A stretch of DNA of 5,991 nt from an uncultured Collinsella sp. (GCA_900754075.1 CAAEBN010000057.1:1-5991), one strand, 5' to 3'; shown: positions 1 to 5,946, counted from the first letter of the stretch. Notes: a model not told the origin generated them from the letters alone. Program-made: numbers and translations.

Positions 1-1220
1 CCCCTCGCGCCCCATTGCCCGCGTGACTGGAACCAGGGTACGCCCTGTGACTGGCACCCGGCAAAGCGCGGCTCGCTCTTTCCGGCTTGATTGTAGCACC
101 ATGAAACGAAACAGGCGCACCATTCCACGCGGCTGTTAAATCCGTACCAGCTCCAAAAGGGTCGCCCGCCCACGTTGCCGACTTGCCGCTTTGCAAGGTC
201 TACAACGGCGGTGTTGCCGGGGCGTGTGCCGTTTACAAGCTGTACGCCGCTTAAATCCTCGGACGCGCCCATGTCGGGGGAGCCGCCGCCGAAAATCAGC
301 GGTTTGTTGCCGCTTGTTTCCAGATAGACGCGGTACATTTCAAGCTGCTGTGGCGTTAGAAGTTCCTCCGCAATCTCGGAAATGGGCTTGTTCGTCAGCT
401 TCACGTTGAGGATATGGTACTCGTAGGGTACTTCCTCGGTGGTCGTTTCCCCTGTTTCCGGGTCTGTGCTTGTTTCTGTGCGGTAGCGGATTTCCGTTTC
501 TTCCGTCAGCGTCAAAGTGTACTGCATGGCAAAGACGCGGTTTAGCTCTGCCTGTGCGCTCTGCGGGGTATAGGTCTGTAAAAGGGCGGTGAGGTAGGAC
601 GCTAACTCATGGGGGTTATGCCCGATACTGTCAAGGTCATAGCGGTGTTCGTCATAGCCGGGGTGGGTGCTTTCGATATTGTCAATCTGCTGCTGAAGCT
701 CGTTTTCCTTTGCGGCATAATTATTTTCCGTCGCCACAAGGTCGCTGTCCTCCGACGTGTAGGAAGTCCCAAGTATGCCGTTCATCAAGCCGGAGAACAT
801 AGAGCCGCAAGAGGAAAGCCCCGCCGATACCATGATGAATAAGAGCAGCGCGGCAACGGCGATACATACGCCCGCCGGGTGCCTTGCCACAAACGCCGCC
901 GCTTTCTTTGTTTCCTCGGCTGTTTTTTTCGCTGCCTTGCGGGTGTTCTCTGCGGCTTTCTGCGCCGCTTTTGCGCCGTTTTTCCTTGCCGCCTTTGCAT
1001 ACTGCCGCTTGATTTGCTGCTTCTGCATGAAGCGGGAAAGGGGATTGCCCCCAATCTGCGGATTGTCATGTAGTGCTTTGTGGTACTGGAAATCCACATT
1101 CGCCTTGAACGCAGCTTTCTCTGCCTTTGCCGCCGCCCGGTAGGGTTTGAGCTTGTGGCTGCGGTAGCCCTCCTTGACTTTCCGCGCCCCGTACTTTGCG
1201 CCGCGTTCTGCCAGTTCTTC
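1..1220 (-). CDS. ICE membrane-anchored CHAP-domain cell-wall hydrolase, truncated at both ends
   Basis: The minus-strand frame is open without a stop for 406 codons from 1220 down to 3. From N to C it shows a basic Lys/Ala/Arg-rich segment (motifs RSHKLKPYRAAAKAE and NPLSRFMQKQQIKRQYAKAA), one membrane segment (about 872-807, GVCIAVAALLLFIMVSAGL), then an outer region with YDEHRYDLDSIGHNPHEL and GGGSPDMG. It ends inside a CHAP-like domain with VEWCACFVSWCYNQAG; the presumed catalytic Cys of the WC pair is at 119-117. This architecture matches the CHAP/NlpC hydrolases (CD1108-type mobile element proteins) encoded with VirB4-like genes in Tn1549-like ICEs, thought to open peptidoglycan locally for the transfer machinery. 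The C-terminus with the catalytic His lies beyond the left edge. The N-terminus is missing: family resemblance stops at EELAERG near 1220 and the frame runs on into unrelated DNA. A caller might use GTG at 1229-1227, but that would be a chimeric start. Lysine codons mix AAA and AAG, unlike the genes to the right. Family assignment is confident; the exact boundary is not. Confidence 0.8.
1..1220. mobile_element. Fragment of a Tn1549/CTn-like integrative conjugative element
   Basis: The only gene content here is the interior of a conjugation-module gene, read on the minus strand. No integrase, excisionase, relaxase, att site, inverted repeat or target duplication is visible, so the type rests on the one protein. 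The right limit, about 1215-1260, falls inside the gene rather than at an element end. That implies a deletion, a secondary rearrangement or an assembly join rather than ordinary insertion. The element probably continues to the left of the window. Confidence 0.6.
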
Positions 1221-1266
1221 GAAGCCCACGCTCGATAAGCAGGCCAAGTAAACCTTTAAGGACTCC

Positions 1267-1302
1267 GGTTGTGCGGAGGGATGGATTTGACTCCGCACAA
1301 CC
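1267..1302. repeat. Perfect 12-bp inverted repeat with 12-base loop (candidate operator or RNA hairpin)
   Basis: The arm GGTTGTGCGGAG (1267-1278) is exactly complementary to CTCCGCACAACC (1291-1302). No T-tract follows on either strand, so it is not a normal intrinsic terminator. It lies about 95-130 bases upstream of the gatZ-like start and contains TTGACT at 1287-1292. This would suit a repressor operator over a -35 box or a leader RNA hairpin; both roles are inferred. CACAAC occurs again at 1310-1315 as a partial third half-site. Confidence 0.6.
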
Positions 1303-1326
1303 GCCCCTACACAACAAAATCCATCC
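1279..1326 (+). repeat. Loop-to-downstream complementarity overlapping the 12-bp inverted repeat
   Basis: GGATGGATTT (1279-1288), nearly all of the loop of the 12-bp inverted repeat, is exactly complementary to AAATCCATCC (1317-1326). In RNA this has pseudoknot topology. With no linker between 1278 and 1279, both helices could not form at full length, so partial pairing or two exclusive structures are more likely. No known riboswitch or T-box consensus is recognisable. Confidence 0.5.
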
Positions 1327-1395
1327 GTACTGATAGGGCCCGCATCTGGGTCCCAGGGAACTTTTGTCAAAAATCCTCTGGAGAAGGAGAACAAA

Positions 1396-2670
1396 ATGTC
1401 CAACCTCACCATCCGCCAGGCCGTTCAGGGCATGCTCAAGCTGCAGGATAGCGGCGATCACGCAACCATGGTCGGCATTGGCCCCATGAGCCCCAACCTG
1501 ATTCAGGCCGTGTTCGAGCTTGCCAAGGACGAGGATTTCCCGCCCATGTTTATCGCCAGCCGCAACCAGGTCGATATGGACGAGATGGGCGCCGGCTACG
1601 TCAACGGTTGGGACCAGAAGCGCTTTGCCGCCGACATCAAGAAGGTTGCCGACGAGGTGGGTTACACCGGCCCGTACTACCTGTGCCGCGATCACGGCGG
1701 TCCGTGGCAGCGCGACGAGGAGCGTAACTCCCACCTGCCCGAGGACGAGGCCATGGAGCTCGCCCGCAAGTCCTTCGTCGCCGACATGGAGGCAGGCTTT
1801 GACCTGCTGATGGTCGACCCCACCAAGGACCCCTATCAGATCGGCAAGGTTATTCCGCTTGACGTGGTGCTTCGCCGCACGATCGATCTTATCGACTACC
1901 TTGAGCAGTACCGTCGCGAGCATAACCTGCCCGAGGTCGCCTATGAGGTCGGTACCGAGGAGACCAATGGCGGGTTGACCTCTACCGATAAGTACGAGGA
2001 GTTCATTTCTCAGCTGCAGCCCGAGCTCGAGAAGCGCGGCTGCCCCATGCCCACCTTTATCGTCGGCCAGACCGGTACGCTCACCCGTTGGACCGAGCAA
2101 GTTGGCCATTACAACTTTAAGAACGCCCGCGAGCTCGCCGACATGGCAAAGCGCTACGGCGTGGGCCTGAAGGAGCACAACGCCGACTACCTGGACGACG
2201 CGACGCTGCTCGAGCACATTCCGGCTCACGTGACCGCTTCCAATGTCGCCCCTCAGTACGGCACCGAGGAGACCCGCGCCTACCTCAAGCTCTGCGCTAC
2301 CGAGCAGATTCTGGTCGACAACGGCCTGTGCGACGATCCCTCCGACCTGTATCACACGCTGCTGGTCAAGGCTATCAAGACCGAGCGCTGGCGCAAGTGG
2401 ATGACCGGCGATGATGTCAACCTGCAGGTTGACGACATTCTTGCCGACGACGAGCTCAGCCTGAAGATTCTGGATGTCTCCGGCCACTACGCGTTCAACG
2501 ATCCCGAGGTCAAGGAGCAGATCGAGAAGCTCTATCGCAACCTCGCTGCCCAGGACATCGACGGCAAGCGCTTTGTGATCGAGCACATCAAGCGCCCGAT
2601 TAAGCAGTACGTCGTCGGTCTTAACCTCAAGGGTGTCACGAGCCGCATCGAGAAGGCTCTCGAGGACTAG
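1396..2670 (+). CDS. GatZ/KbaZ-family protein: tagatose-6-phosphate 4-epimerase or tagatose-bisphosphate aldolase accessory subunit
   Basis: The 424-residue product has the normal length for the GatZ/KbaZ family (PF08013; E. coli KbaZ is about 426). Family landmarks, compared with KbaZ from memory, are RNQVD (56-60; KbaZ SNQVD), DHGGPW (99-104; KbaZ DHLGPN), YEVGTEETNGG (183-193; KbaZ VIGTEVPVPGG), KEHNADY (259-265; KbaZ EAHSTDY) and ASNVAPQYG (281-289; KbaZ KVGPALTF). It is clearly divergent from the E. coli proteins. In enterobacteria GatZ/KbaZ stabilises the class II aldolase GatY/KbaY, which cleaves tagatose 1,6-bisphosphate. Relatives in Agrobacterium act alone as D-tagatose 6-phosphate 4-epimerase (EC 5.1.3.40), giving fructose 6-phosphate. 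No GatY/KbaY is in the window, and transaldolase and transketolase follow, so I favour the epimerase role; this is inference. It is a soluble cytoplasmic protein with no signal peptide. The start is fixed by AAGGAG at 1384-1389. Automatic annotation may call it tagatose-6-phosphate kinase, a misleading legacy name. A strong hairpin follows the stop by five bases. Confidence 0.88.
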   Translation: MSNLTIRQAVQGMLKLQDSGDHATMVGIGPMSPNLIQAVFELAKDEDFPPMFIASRNQVDMDEMGAGYVNGWDQKRFAADIKKVADEVGYTGPYYLCRDHGGPWQRDEERNSHLPEDEAMELARKSFVADMEAGFDLLMVDPTKDPYQIGKVIPLDVVLRRTIDLIDYLEQYRREHNLPEVAYEVGTEETNGGLTSTDKYEEFISQLQPELEKRGCPMPTFIVGQTGTLTRWTEQVGHYNFKNARELADMAKRYGVGLKEHNADYLDDATLLEHIPAHVTASNVAPQYGTEETRAYLKLCATEQILVDNGLCDDPSDLYHTLLVKAIKTERWRKWMTGDDVNLQVDDILADDELSLKILDVSGHYAFNDPEVKEQIEKLYRNLAAQDIDGKRFVIEHIKRPIKQYVVGLNLKGVTSRIEKALED

Positions 2671-2675
2671 GTAGT

Positions 2676-2699
2676 TCCGGCGTTTTGACAAACGCCGGA
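2676..2699 (+). terminator. Hairpin just after gatZ, without a T-tract (possible terminator or mRNA 3' end protector)
   Basis: TCCGGCGTTT (2676-2685) and AAACGCCGGA (2690-2699) form a perfect 10-bp stem with a four-base TGAC loop, starting five bases after the gatZ stop. The next bases, CCGGTCGACG, hold no T run, so classical intrinsic termination is doubtful. It could be a weak terminator, a pause, or a barrier to 3' exonucleases separating gatZ from the downstream genes. Confidence 0.5.
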
Positions 2700-2888
2700 C
2701 CGGTCGACGCTGCGCGAGCATCTGCCGGGCAATCTGGCGCTCAAGCCGTCGCTCGCGTACCAAAGTACGCTTCGCTCCTCTTTCGCACCCCCTTGCCACG
2801 GCAGCTGCCCGCCCGCTGACGTTGGTTCGACCAGTGATTGAGCCGTTGTCCTTAGATTGCTAGCTATTCATTCGAAGGAGTTTGTACC
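2700..2888 (+). promoter_or_regulatory. Intergenic spacer before tal, likely carrying a promoter; no gene seen
   Basis: This spacer is long compared with the 0-62 base gaps downstream, so a second promoter for tal-tktN-tktC-EIIA is plausible. No convincing -35/-10 pair is visible; TTGAGC (2838-2843) with TAGCTA (2861-2866) is poor. The DNA holds short palindromes: GCGTAC-CAAA-GTACGC (2755-2770) and GGCAGCTGCC (2800-2809). The AAGGAG at 2875-2880, eight bases before ATG 2889, is the tal ribosome binding site. Open frames on the minus strand here only extend an antisense shadow of gatZ. Confidence 0.35.
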
Positions 2889-3572
2889 ATGAAGTTCTTT
2901 ATCGATACCGCCAACCTTGACGAGATCGCCGAGGCCAAGAGCTGGGGCTGCCTTGCCGGCGTCACCACCAATCCGTCCCTGTACGCCAAAACCGGCGGTA
3001 AGCTCGCCGACTTTGAGCCCCATATGCTCAAGATTGCTGAGCTCTGCGAGGGTCTGCCCGTGTCTGCCGAGTCTACCGCGACTACTGCCGAGGGCATGAT
3101 CGAGGAGGGCAAGCGTCTTGCCGCCCTGGCTCCCAACATTGTGGTCAAGCTCCCCGTCTGCGAGGCCGGCCTCGCCGCCTGCCGCGCGTTGGCCGATGCG
3201 GGCGTGCGCGTCAACATGACGCTCGTCTTCTCGCCGACCCAGGCCTTGATGGCCGCCAACGCCGGCGCCCGCTACATCAGCCCGTTTGTGGGACGCTTCG
3301 ATGACATCGCCGAGGACGGTATCTCGCAGCTCGACAACGTTGTGACCTGCATCAAGAACTATGACTGGACCGGTAAGAACGTCGACGACACCGTCGAGAT
3401 CATCACCGCATCCGTCCGCACGCCCAATCACGTGACCCAGGCGGCACTACTCGGTGCCGATATTGCGACCGTCCCCATGGCCGCTCTTAAGAAATGCCTG
3501 CATCACCCGCTGACCGACCAGGGCCTTGCCTCGTTCGAGGCCGACTGGAAAAAGGTCGTCGAGGCACAGTAA
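2889..3572 (+). CDS. tal: Transaldolase, small TalC/MipB-like type
   Basis: The 227-residue TIM-barrel enzyme moves a dihydroxyacetone unit between sedoheptulose 7-phosphate plus glyceraldehyde 3-phosphate and erythrose 4-phosphate plus fructose 6-phosphate in the non-oxidative pentose phosphate pathway. Visible landmarks are FIDTANLDEI at 4-13 with Asp6, GVTTNPS (24-30), the Schiff-base lysine Lys87 in NIVVKLPV, SPFVGRFDD (131-139) and ASVRTPN (174-180). The residues that separate transaldolase from fructose-6-phosphate aldolase both favour transaldolase: Glu61 where E. coli FsaA has Gln59, and Phe133 where FsaA has Tyr131. The alignment offset to FsaA is a constant two residues, as it is for Lys87/Lys85. 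Length is typical for the small type (about 215-230), well short of TalB. It is the first gene of a tight group with split transketolase, a natural metabolic partner. ATG 2889 follows GAAGGAG with an eight-base spacer. Confidence 0.94.
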   Translation: MKFFIDTANLDEIAEAKSWGCLAGVTTNPSLYAKTGGKLADFEPHMLKIAELCEGLPVSAESTATTAEGMIEEGKRLAALAPNIVVKLPVCEAGLAACRALADAGVRVNMTLVFSPTQALMAANAGARYISPFVGRFDDIAEDGISQLDNVVTCIKNYDWTGKNVDDTVEIITASVRTPNHVTQAALLGADIATVPMAALKKCLHHPLTDQGLASFEADWKKVVEAQ

Positions 3573-3582
3573 CGATGGTTCT

Positions 3583-3613
3583 GCCGGCCCAGCATTTGTT
3601 ATGCCGGGCCGGC
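3583..3613 (+). repeat. Strong intercistronic hairpin between tal and tktN
   Basis: GCCGGCCC (3583-3590) pairs with GGGCCGGC (3606-3613). After one A-C mismatch the stem continues as GCAT (3592-3595) with ATGC (3601-3604), closing a five-base TTGTT loop. No T-tract follows, and the next gene's ribosome binding site starts about nine bases later. It probably tunes expression or mRNA stability between tal and tktN rather than ending transcription; that role is inferred. Confidence 0.6.
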
Positions 3614-3621
3614 GTGCTCAA

Positions 3622-3628
3622 GAGAGGA
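3622..3628 (+). promoter_or_regulatory. Ribosome binding site that fixes the tktN start
   Basis: GAGAGGA lies six bases before ATG 3635. The same frame is open upstream to an ATG at 3494, but that codon is inside tal, has no site of its own, and would add a 47-residue leader unlike any transketolase. The 3635 start begins with MTDQELAKIANEVRRGIV, the usual N-terminus of transketolase N-subunits. Confidence 0.75.
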
Positions 3629-3634
3629 AACTCC

Positions 3635-4465
3635 ATGACCGATCAGGAACTGGCCAAGATTGCCAATGAGGTTCGCCGCGGTATTGTCACGGGCGTCCAT
3701 GCCGCCAAGTCGGGGCATCCGGGCGGGTCGCTTGGCGCCGCCGACATTATGACCTACCTCTACTTTGAGGAAATGGATGTCGACCCGGCAAATCCGAGCC
3801 GCGCTGAGCGCGACCGCTTTGTGCTCTCCAAGGGACACTGCGCTCCGGCACTCTATGCCGTGCTCGCCGAGCGCGGGTTCTTTCCCAAGGAGGAGCTCGA
3901 GACGCTCCGTCATATCGGCAGCCGCCTGCAGGGCCATCCCAATATGAATGACACGCCGGGCGTTGACATGTCTACCGGATCGCTCGGTCAGGGTATCTCC
4001 GCCGCGGTTGGAATGGCACTCGCTGCAAAGCACTGGGGTGACAGCTACCGCGTCTACACGCTGCTGGGCGACGGCGAGTGCGAGGAGGGGCAGGTGTGGG
4101 AGGCGGCCATGTTCGCCGGCAACCACGACCTGGATAACCTCGTCGCTATCGTCGATCACAATGGCCTGCAAATTGACGGCAGTATCGACGAAGTTAACTC
4201 GGCTATGCCGCTTGCCGACAAGTTCCGCGCCTTTAAGTGGCATGTGATTGAGCTCGCCGACGGTAACGACATGGCGCAGATTGCCGCGGCCTTTGCCGAG
4301 GCTCGCAAAGTGAGTGCCTCGCCTGTGGCCATTATCGCCGAGACGGTGAAGGGCAAGGGCGTTTCCTTTATGGAAAACCAGGTGGGCTGGCACGGCAAGG
4401 CACCCAACGATGAACAGTTTGAGCAGGCCATGGCCGAGCTCGCAGCAGCAGGGGAGGAGCTCTAA
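3635..4465 (+). CDS. Transketolase, N-terminal (thiamine-pyrophosphate-binding) subunit
   Basis: The 276-residue product is the pyrophosphate-binding half of a split transketolase, which transfers two-carbon ketol units between xylulose 5-phosphate and ribose 5-phosphate or erythrose 4-phosphate. The thiamine pyrophosphate motif is complete: GDGE (145-148), where the metal ligand Asp146 lies, followed by the HN pair ending in Asn176 (VDHNGLQIDG). Conserved substrate/cofactor histidines appear in KSGHPGGSLGAAD (His28), LSKGHCAPALY (His68) and GWHGKAPND (His253); STGSLGQGISAAVGMALAAK (113-132) is also typical. Length fits split N-subunits (about 270-285). It cannot work alone: the pyrimidine-binding half is encoded by the next gene. 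Its TAA stop shares a base with the next ATG (TAATG), implying translational coupling and equal production. Cytoplasmic, with no signal peptide. Confidence 0.95.
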   Translation: MTDQELAKIANEVRRGIVTGVHAAKSGHPGGSLGAADIMTYLYFEEMDVDPANPSRAERDRFVLSKGHCAPALYAVLAERGFFPKEELETLRHIGSRLQGHPNMNDTPGVDMSTGSLGQGISAAVGMALAAKHWGDSYRVYTLLGDGECEEGQVWEAAMFAGNHDLDNLVAIVDHNGLQIDGSIDEVNSAMPLADKFRAFKWHVIELADGNDMAQIAAAFAEARKVSASPVAIIAETVKGKGVSFMENQVGWHGKAPNDEQFEQAMAELAAAGEEL

Positions 4466-5403
4466 TGGCAGACGTCAAGAAAGTCGCCACGCGCGTTAGC
4501 TATGGCGAGGCACTTGTCGAGCTGGGCAATGAGCACGATGACTTTGTGGTTCTCGATGCCGACCTGGCCGCCGCCACACAGACCGGCAAGTTTAAGGCTG
4601 CGCACCCTGAGCGCTTCTACGACGCCGGCATTGCCGAGAGCAACTTGATGGGGCTTGCCGCCGGCATTGCAACCACGGGCCACGTCGCCTTTGCGAGCAC
4701 CTTTGCCATGTTCGCCGCCGGCCGCGCGTACGAGCAAGTGCGTAATTCCATCGGCTATCCGCACCTCAACGTCAAAATCGGCGCCACACATGCGGGCATC
4801 ACGGTCGGCGAAGACGGCGCCACGCATCAGTGCTGCGAGGACATCGCGCTCATGCGCACGATCCCGGGTATGACGGTGGTCGTTCCCGCCGATGACATCG
4901 AGGCTCGCGCTTGCGTGCGCGCCGCCTATGAGTTTGAGGGGCCAGTCTATATGCGCTTCGGCCGTCTGGCAACACCGGTCATCAACGACCACGAGGACTA
5001 TGAGTTCAAGATTGGTCGCGGCGTGGTCGTGCGCGAGGGGTCCGATGTGACTATCGTCGCATGCGGCCTCATGGTCGCCGAGGCGCTTGAGGCTGCCGAG
5101 GCGCTCGCTGCCGATGGCATCGACGCCGAGGTCATCAATATGCATACCATTAAACCGCTCGACGAGCGCCTGGTGGTCGCCAGCGCAAAGAAGACCGGTC
5201 GCGTGGTCACCGCCGAGGAACATTCGATTATCGGCGGTCTTGGCGAGGCCGTTGCCTCAGTGCTTTCGGAACAGCATCCGGTGCCGATGCGTCGCGTCGG
5301 CGTGCGCGATGTGTACGGTGAGTCCGGCCCTGCGGTTGATTTGCTGCATAAGTACGGTTTGGACGCCGACGGCATCGAAGCCGCGGTCAGGTCCGTGTTG
5401 TAA
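4465..5403 (+). CDS. Transketolase, C-terminal (pyrimidine-binding) subunit
   Basis: The 312-residue product completes the split transketolase. The pyrimidine-binding domain spans about residues 5-170, with the cofactor-activating Glu58 in FYDAGIAESNLMGLAAGIA, then FASTFAMFAAGRAYEQVRNS (76-95) and GEDGATHQCCEDIALMR (115-131), the latter carrying the substrate-loop histidine His121. The C-terminal transketolase domain (about 190-310) carries TIKPLDERLV and TAEEHSIIGGLGEAVASVL. The first site usually reads GIAEQN; here it is GIAESN, a mild substitution in this family. A dehydrogenase E1-beta or DXP synthase half is less likely given the adjacent N-subunit and transaldolase. ATG 4465 overlaps the upstream stop by one base; GGAGGAG (4453-4459) lies inside the end of tktN. 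Its own stop overlaps the next ribosome binding site. Confidence 0.95.
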   Translation: MADVKKVATRVSYGEALVELGNEHDDFVVLDADLAAATQTGKFKAAHPERFYDAGIAESNLMGLAAGIATTGHVAFASTFAMFAAGRAYEQVRNSIGYPHLNVKIGATHAGITVGEDGATHQCCEDIALMRTIPGMTVVVPADDIEARACVRAAYEFEGPVYMRFGRLATPVINDHEDYEFKIGRGVVVREGSDVTIVACGLMVAEALEAAEALAADGIDAEVINMHTIKPLDERLVVASAKKTGRVVTAEEHSIIGGLGEAVASVLSEQHPVPMRRVGVRDVYGESGPAVDLLHKYGLDADGIEAAVRSVL

Positions 5404-5415
5404 GGAGGGCTCTAC

Positions 5416-5868
5416 ATGGGATTTGTATCTGCCAACCAGGTGACGATCGGGTATACCGCCGCCTCGCGCGAGGACGCTCTGCATTATTTGTCCGAGCAGG
5501 CTGTTGAGCTTGGCTTTGCCGATGACGCGTCCGCTGTTGAAGCCGCGTTCATTGCTCGCGAAAACGAGGCCGAGACTGGCCTCGTCGCCGGGTTTGCCGT
5601 TCCGCATGCCAAGAGCGATGCGATTCATACGCCGGGTGTGGCCGTGCTCAAACTGTCCGAGCCTGTTGAGTGGCCGAGCTTCGATGGAGTGCCCGTCGAT
5701 GTTGCGCTCGCGCTGTACGTGCCCGCCGGCGAAGCTGGAACCACGCACCTGCGTCTGCTCTCCAAGGCTGCCGTGATGCTGATGGATGCCGGTTTCCGTG
5801 ACAAGGTGCGCGAAAGCACCGATCCTGTCGAGATTGCCGAGCTCATCAACGCCGGACTCGAGGGCTAG
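5416..5868 (+). CDS. PTS sugar transporter EIIA, fructose/mannitol superfamily (possibly galactitol-type)
   Basis: The 150-residue product is a complete single-domain EIIA of the PTS EIIA type-2 family (PF00359). It accepts phosphate from HPr on a histidine and passes it to an EIIB during sugar uptake, at the inner face of the membrane. The phosphorylation site is His64 in GLVAGFAVPHAKSDAI; the second conserved histidine is His111 in TTHLRLLSKAAVML, and the early REDALHYLSEQAVELGFAD segment (18-36) is typical. Length matches the free EIIA of the galactitol system (GatA, about 150), which fits a GatZ relative in the same cluster, but specificity cannot be read from EIIA. No EIIB or EIIC follows, so the protein must pair with components encoded elsewhere or act mainly in regulation. 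AAGGAGGG at 5402-5409 overlaps the transketolase stop, so it is almost surely co-transcribed. No PRD or helix-turn-helix region is present. Confidence 0.92.
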   Translation: MGFVSANQVTIGYTAASREDALHYLSEQAVELGFADDASAVEAAFIARENEAETGLVAGFAVPHAKSDAIHTPGVAVLKLSEPVEWPSFDGVPVDVALALYVPAGEAGTTHLRLLSKAAVMLMDAGFRDKVRESTDPVEIAELINAGLEG

Positions 5869-5894
5869 AACGAGCTCTCCGTTCCATTAATCGA

Positions 5895-5914
5895 TCCTTC
5901 TCCAAGGAAAAGGA
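5895..5914. terminator. Weak candidate hairpin after the EIIA gene
   Basis: TCCTTCTC (5895-5902) pairs with GAAAAGGA (5907-5914), with one C-A mismatch and a CAAG loop. It is followed only by a loose T-rich stretch (TTTGTGTG from 5926). It sits between EIIA and a possible converging gene, where a terminator would be expected, but the stem is weak. The AGGAGG at 5911-5916 resembles a ribosome binding site, yet no start codon with more than a few sense codons follows it. Confidence 0.25.
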
Positions 5915-5946
5915 GGCTTCGGTAGTTTGTGTGACAAGGGGCTAGC

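Larger units (their letters stand above)
1221..1395 (+). promoter_or_regulatory. Junction DNA and structured leader upstream of the gatZ-like gene
   Basis: This 175-base stretch has no credible gene of its own. Its left end (1221-1260) has no assignable origin and is where the ICE gene loses family resemblance. The rest holds a 12-bp inverted repeat (1267-1278 with 1291-1302), a second complementarity (1279-1288 with 1317-1326) and an imperfect hairpin just before the ribosome binding site (1353-1365 with 1369-1381). A TTGACT hexamer at 1287-1292 could be a -35 box overlapping the inverted repeat, but no good -10 follows at 16-18 bases, so no promoter is called. The site AAGGAG (1384-1389), six bases before ATG 1396, fixes the start of the next gene. 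If the junction is real, any gene or regulator once upstream has been lost. Confidence 0.5.

Noticed and set aside
191..1143. Plus-strand open frames of 72, 77 and 122 codons in the left part
   Set aside because: All lie opposite the continuous minus-strand ICE gene, whose family motifs are clear. Their own products are low-complexity Ala/Phe/Cys/Arg-rich sequences.
1336..1365. GGGCCC and CTGGGTCCCAG near the gatZ start as a T-box or terminator-antiterminator
   Set aside because: The T-box antiterminator core is absent, the CTGGG/CCCAG stem leaves at most a three-base loop, and the following TTTT is short and not placed directly after the stem.
2683..2692. TTTTGACAAA near the gatZ end and its near-inverse TTTTGTCAAAA at 1362-1372 as paired operator sites
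   Set aside because: Both are short AT-rich cores already explained as loop-proximal parts of hairpins. Two copies do not establish an operator.
1066..2799. A 577-codon open frame on the minus strand opposite gatZ
   Set aside because: It is an antisense shadow of a codon-biased GC-rich gene. It runs through non-coding DNA and into the ICE gene in a different frame, and its Leu/Val/Gly-rich product matches no family I know, whereas the plus-strand product is a clear GatZ/KbaZ homologue.
2838..2866. TTGAGC with 17-base spacer and TAGCTA as a sigma-70-type promoter for tal
   Set aside because: The -10 matches the consensus at only two of six positions, too weak to call, although a promoter somewhere in this spacer is likely.
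2700..2870. A mobile intergenic repeat shared between this spacer and the right edge of the window
   Set aside because: The only likeness is a short CTTCGCTCC-type stretch in both (near 2770 and 5964), too small to separate from base composition.
3599..5748. Long minus-strand open frames opposite transketolase and EIIA (264, 253 and 163 codons)
   Set aside because: They mirror well-supported plus-strand genes, have no ribosome binding sites or family motifs, and come from the strong third-position GC bias.
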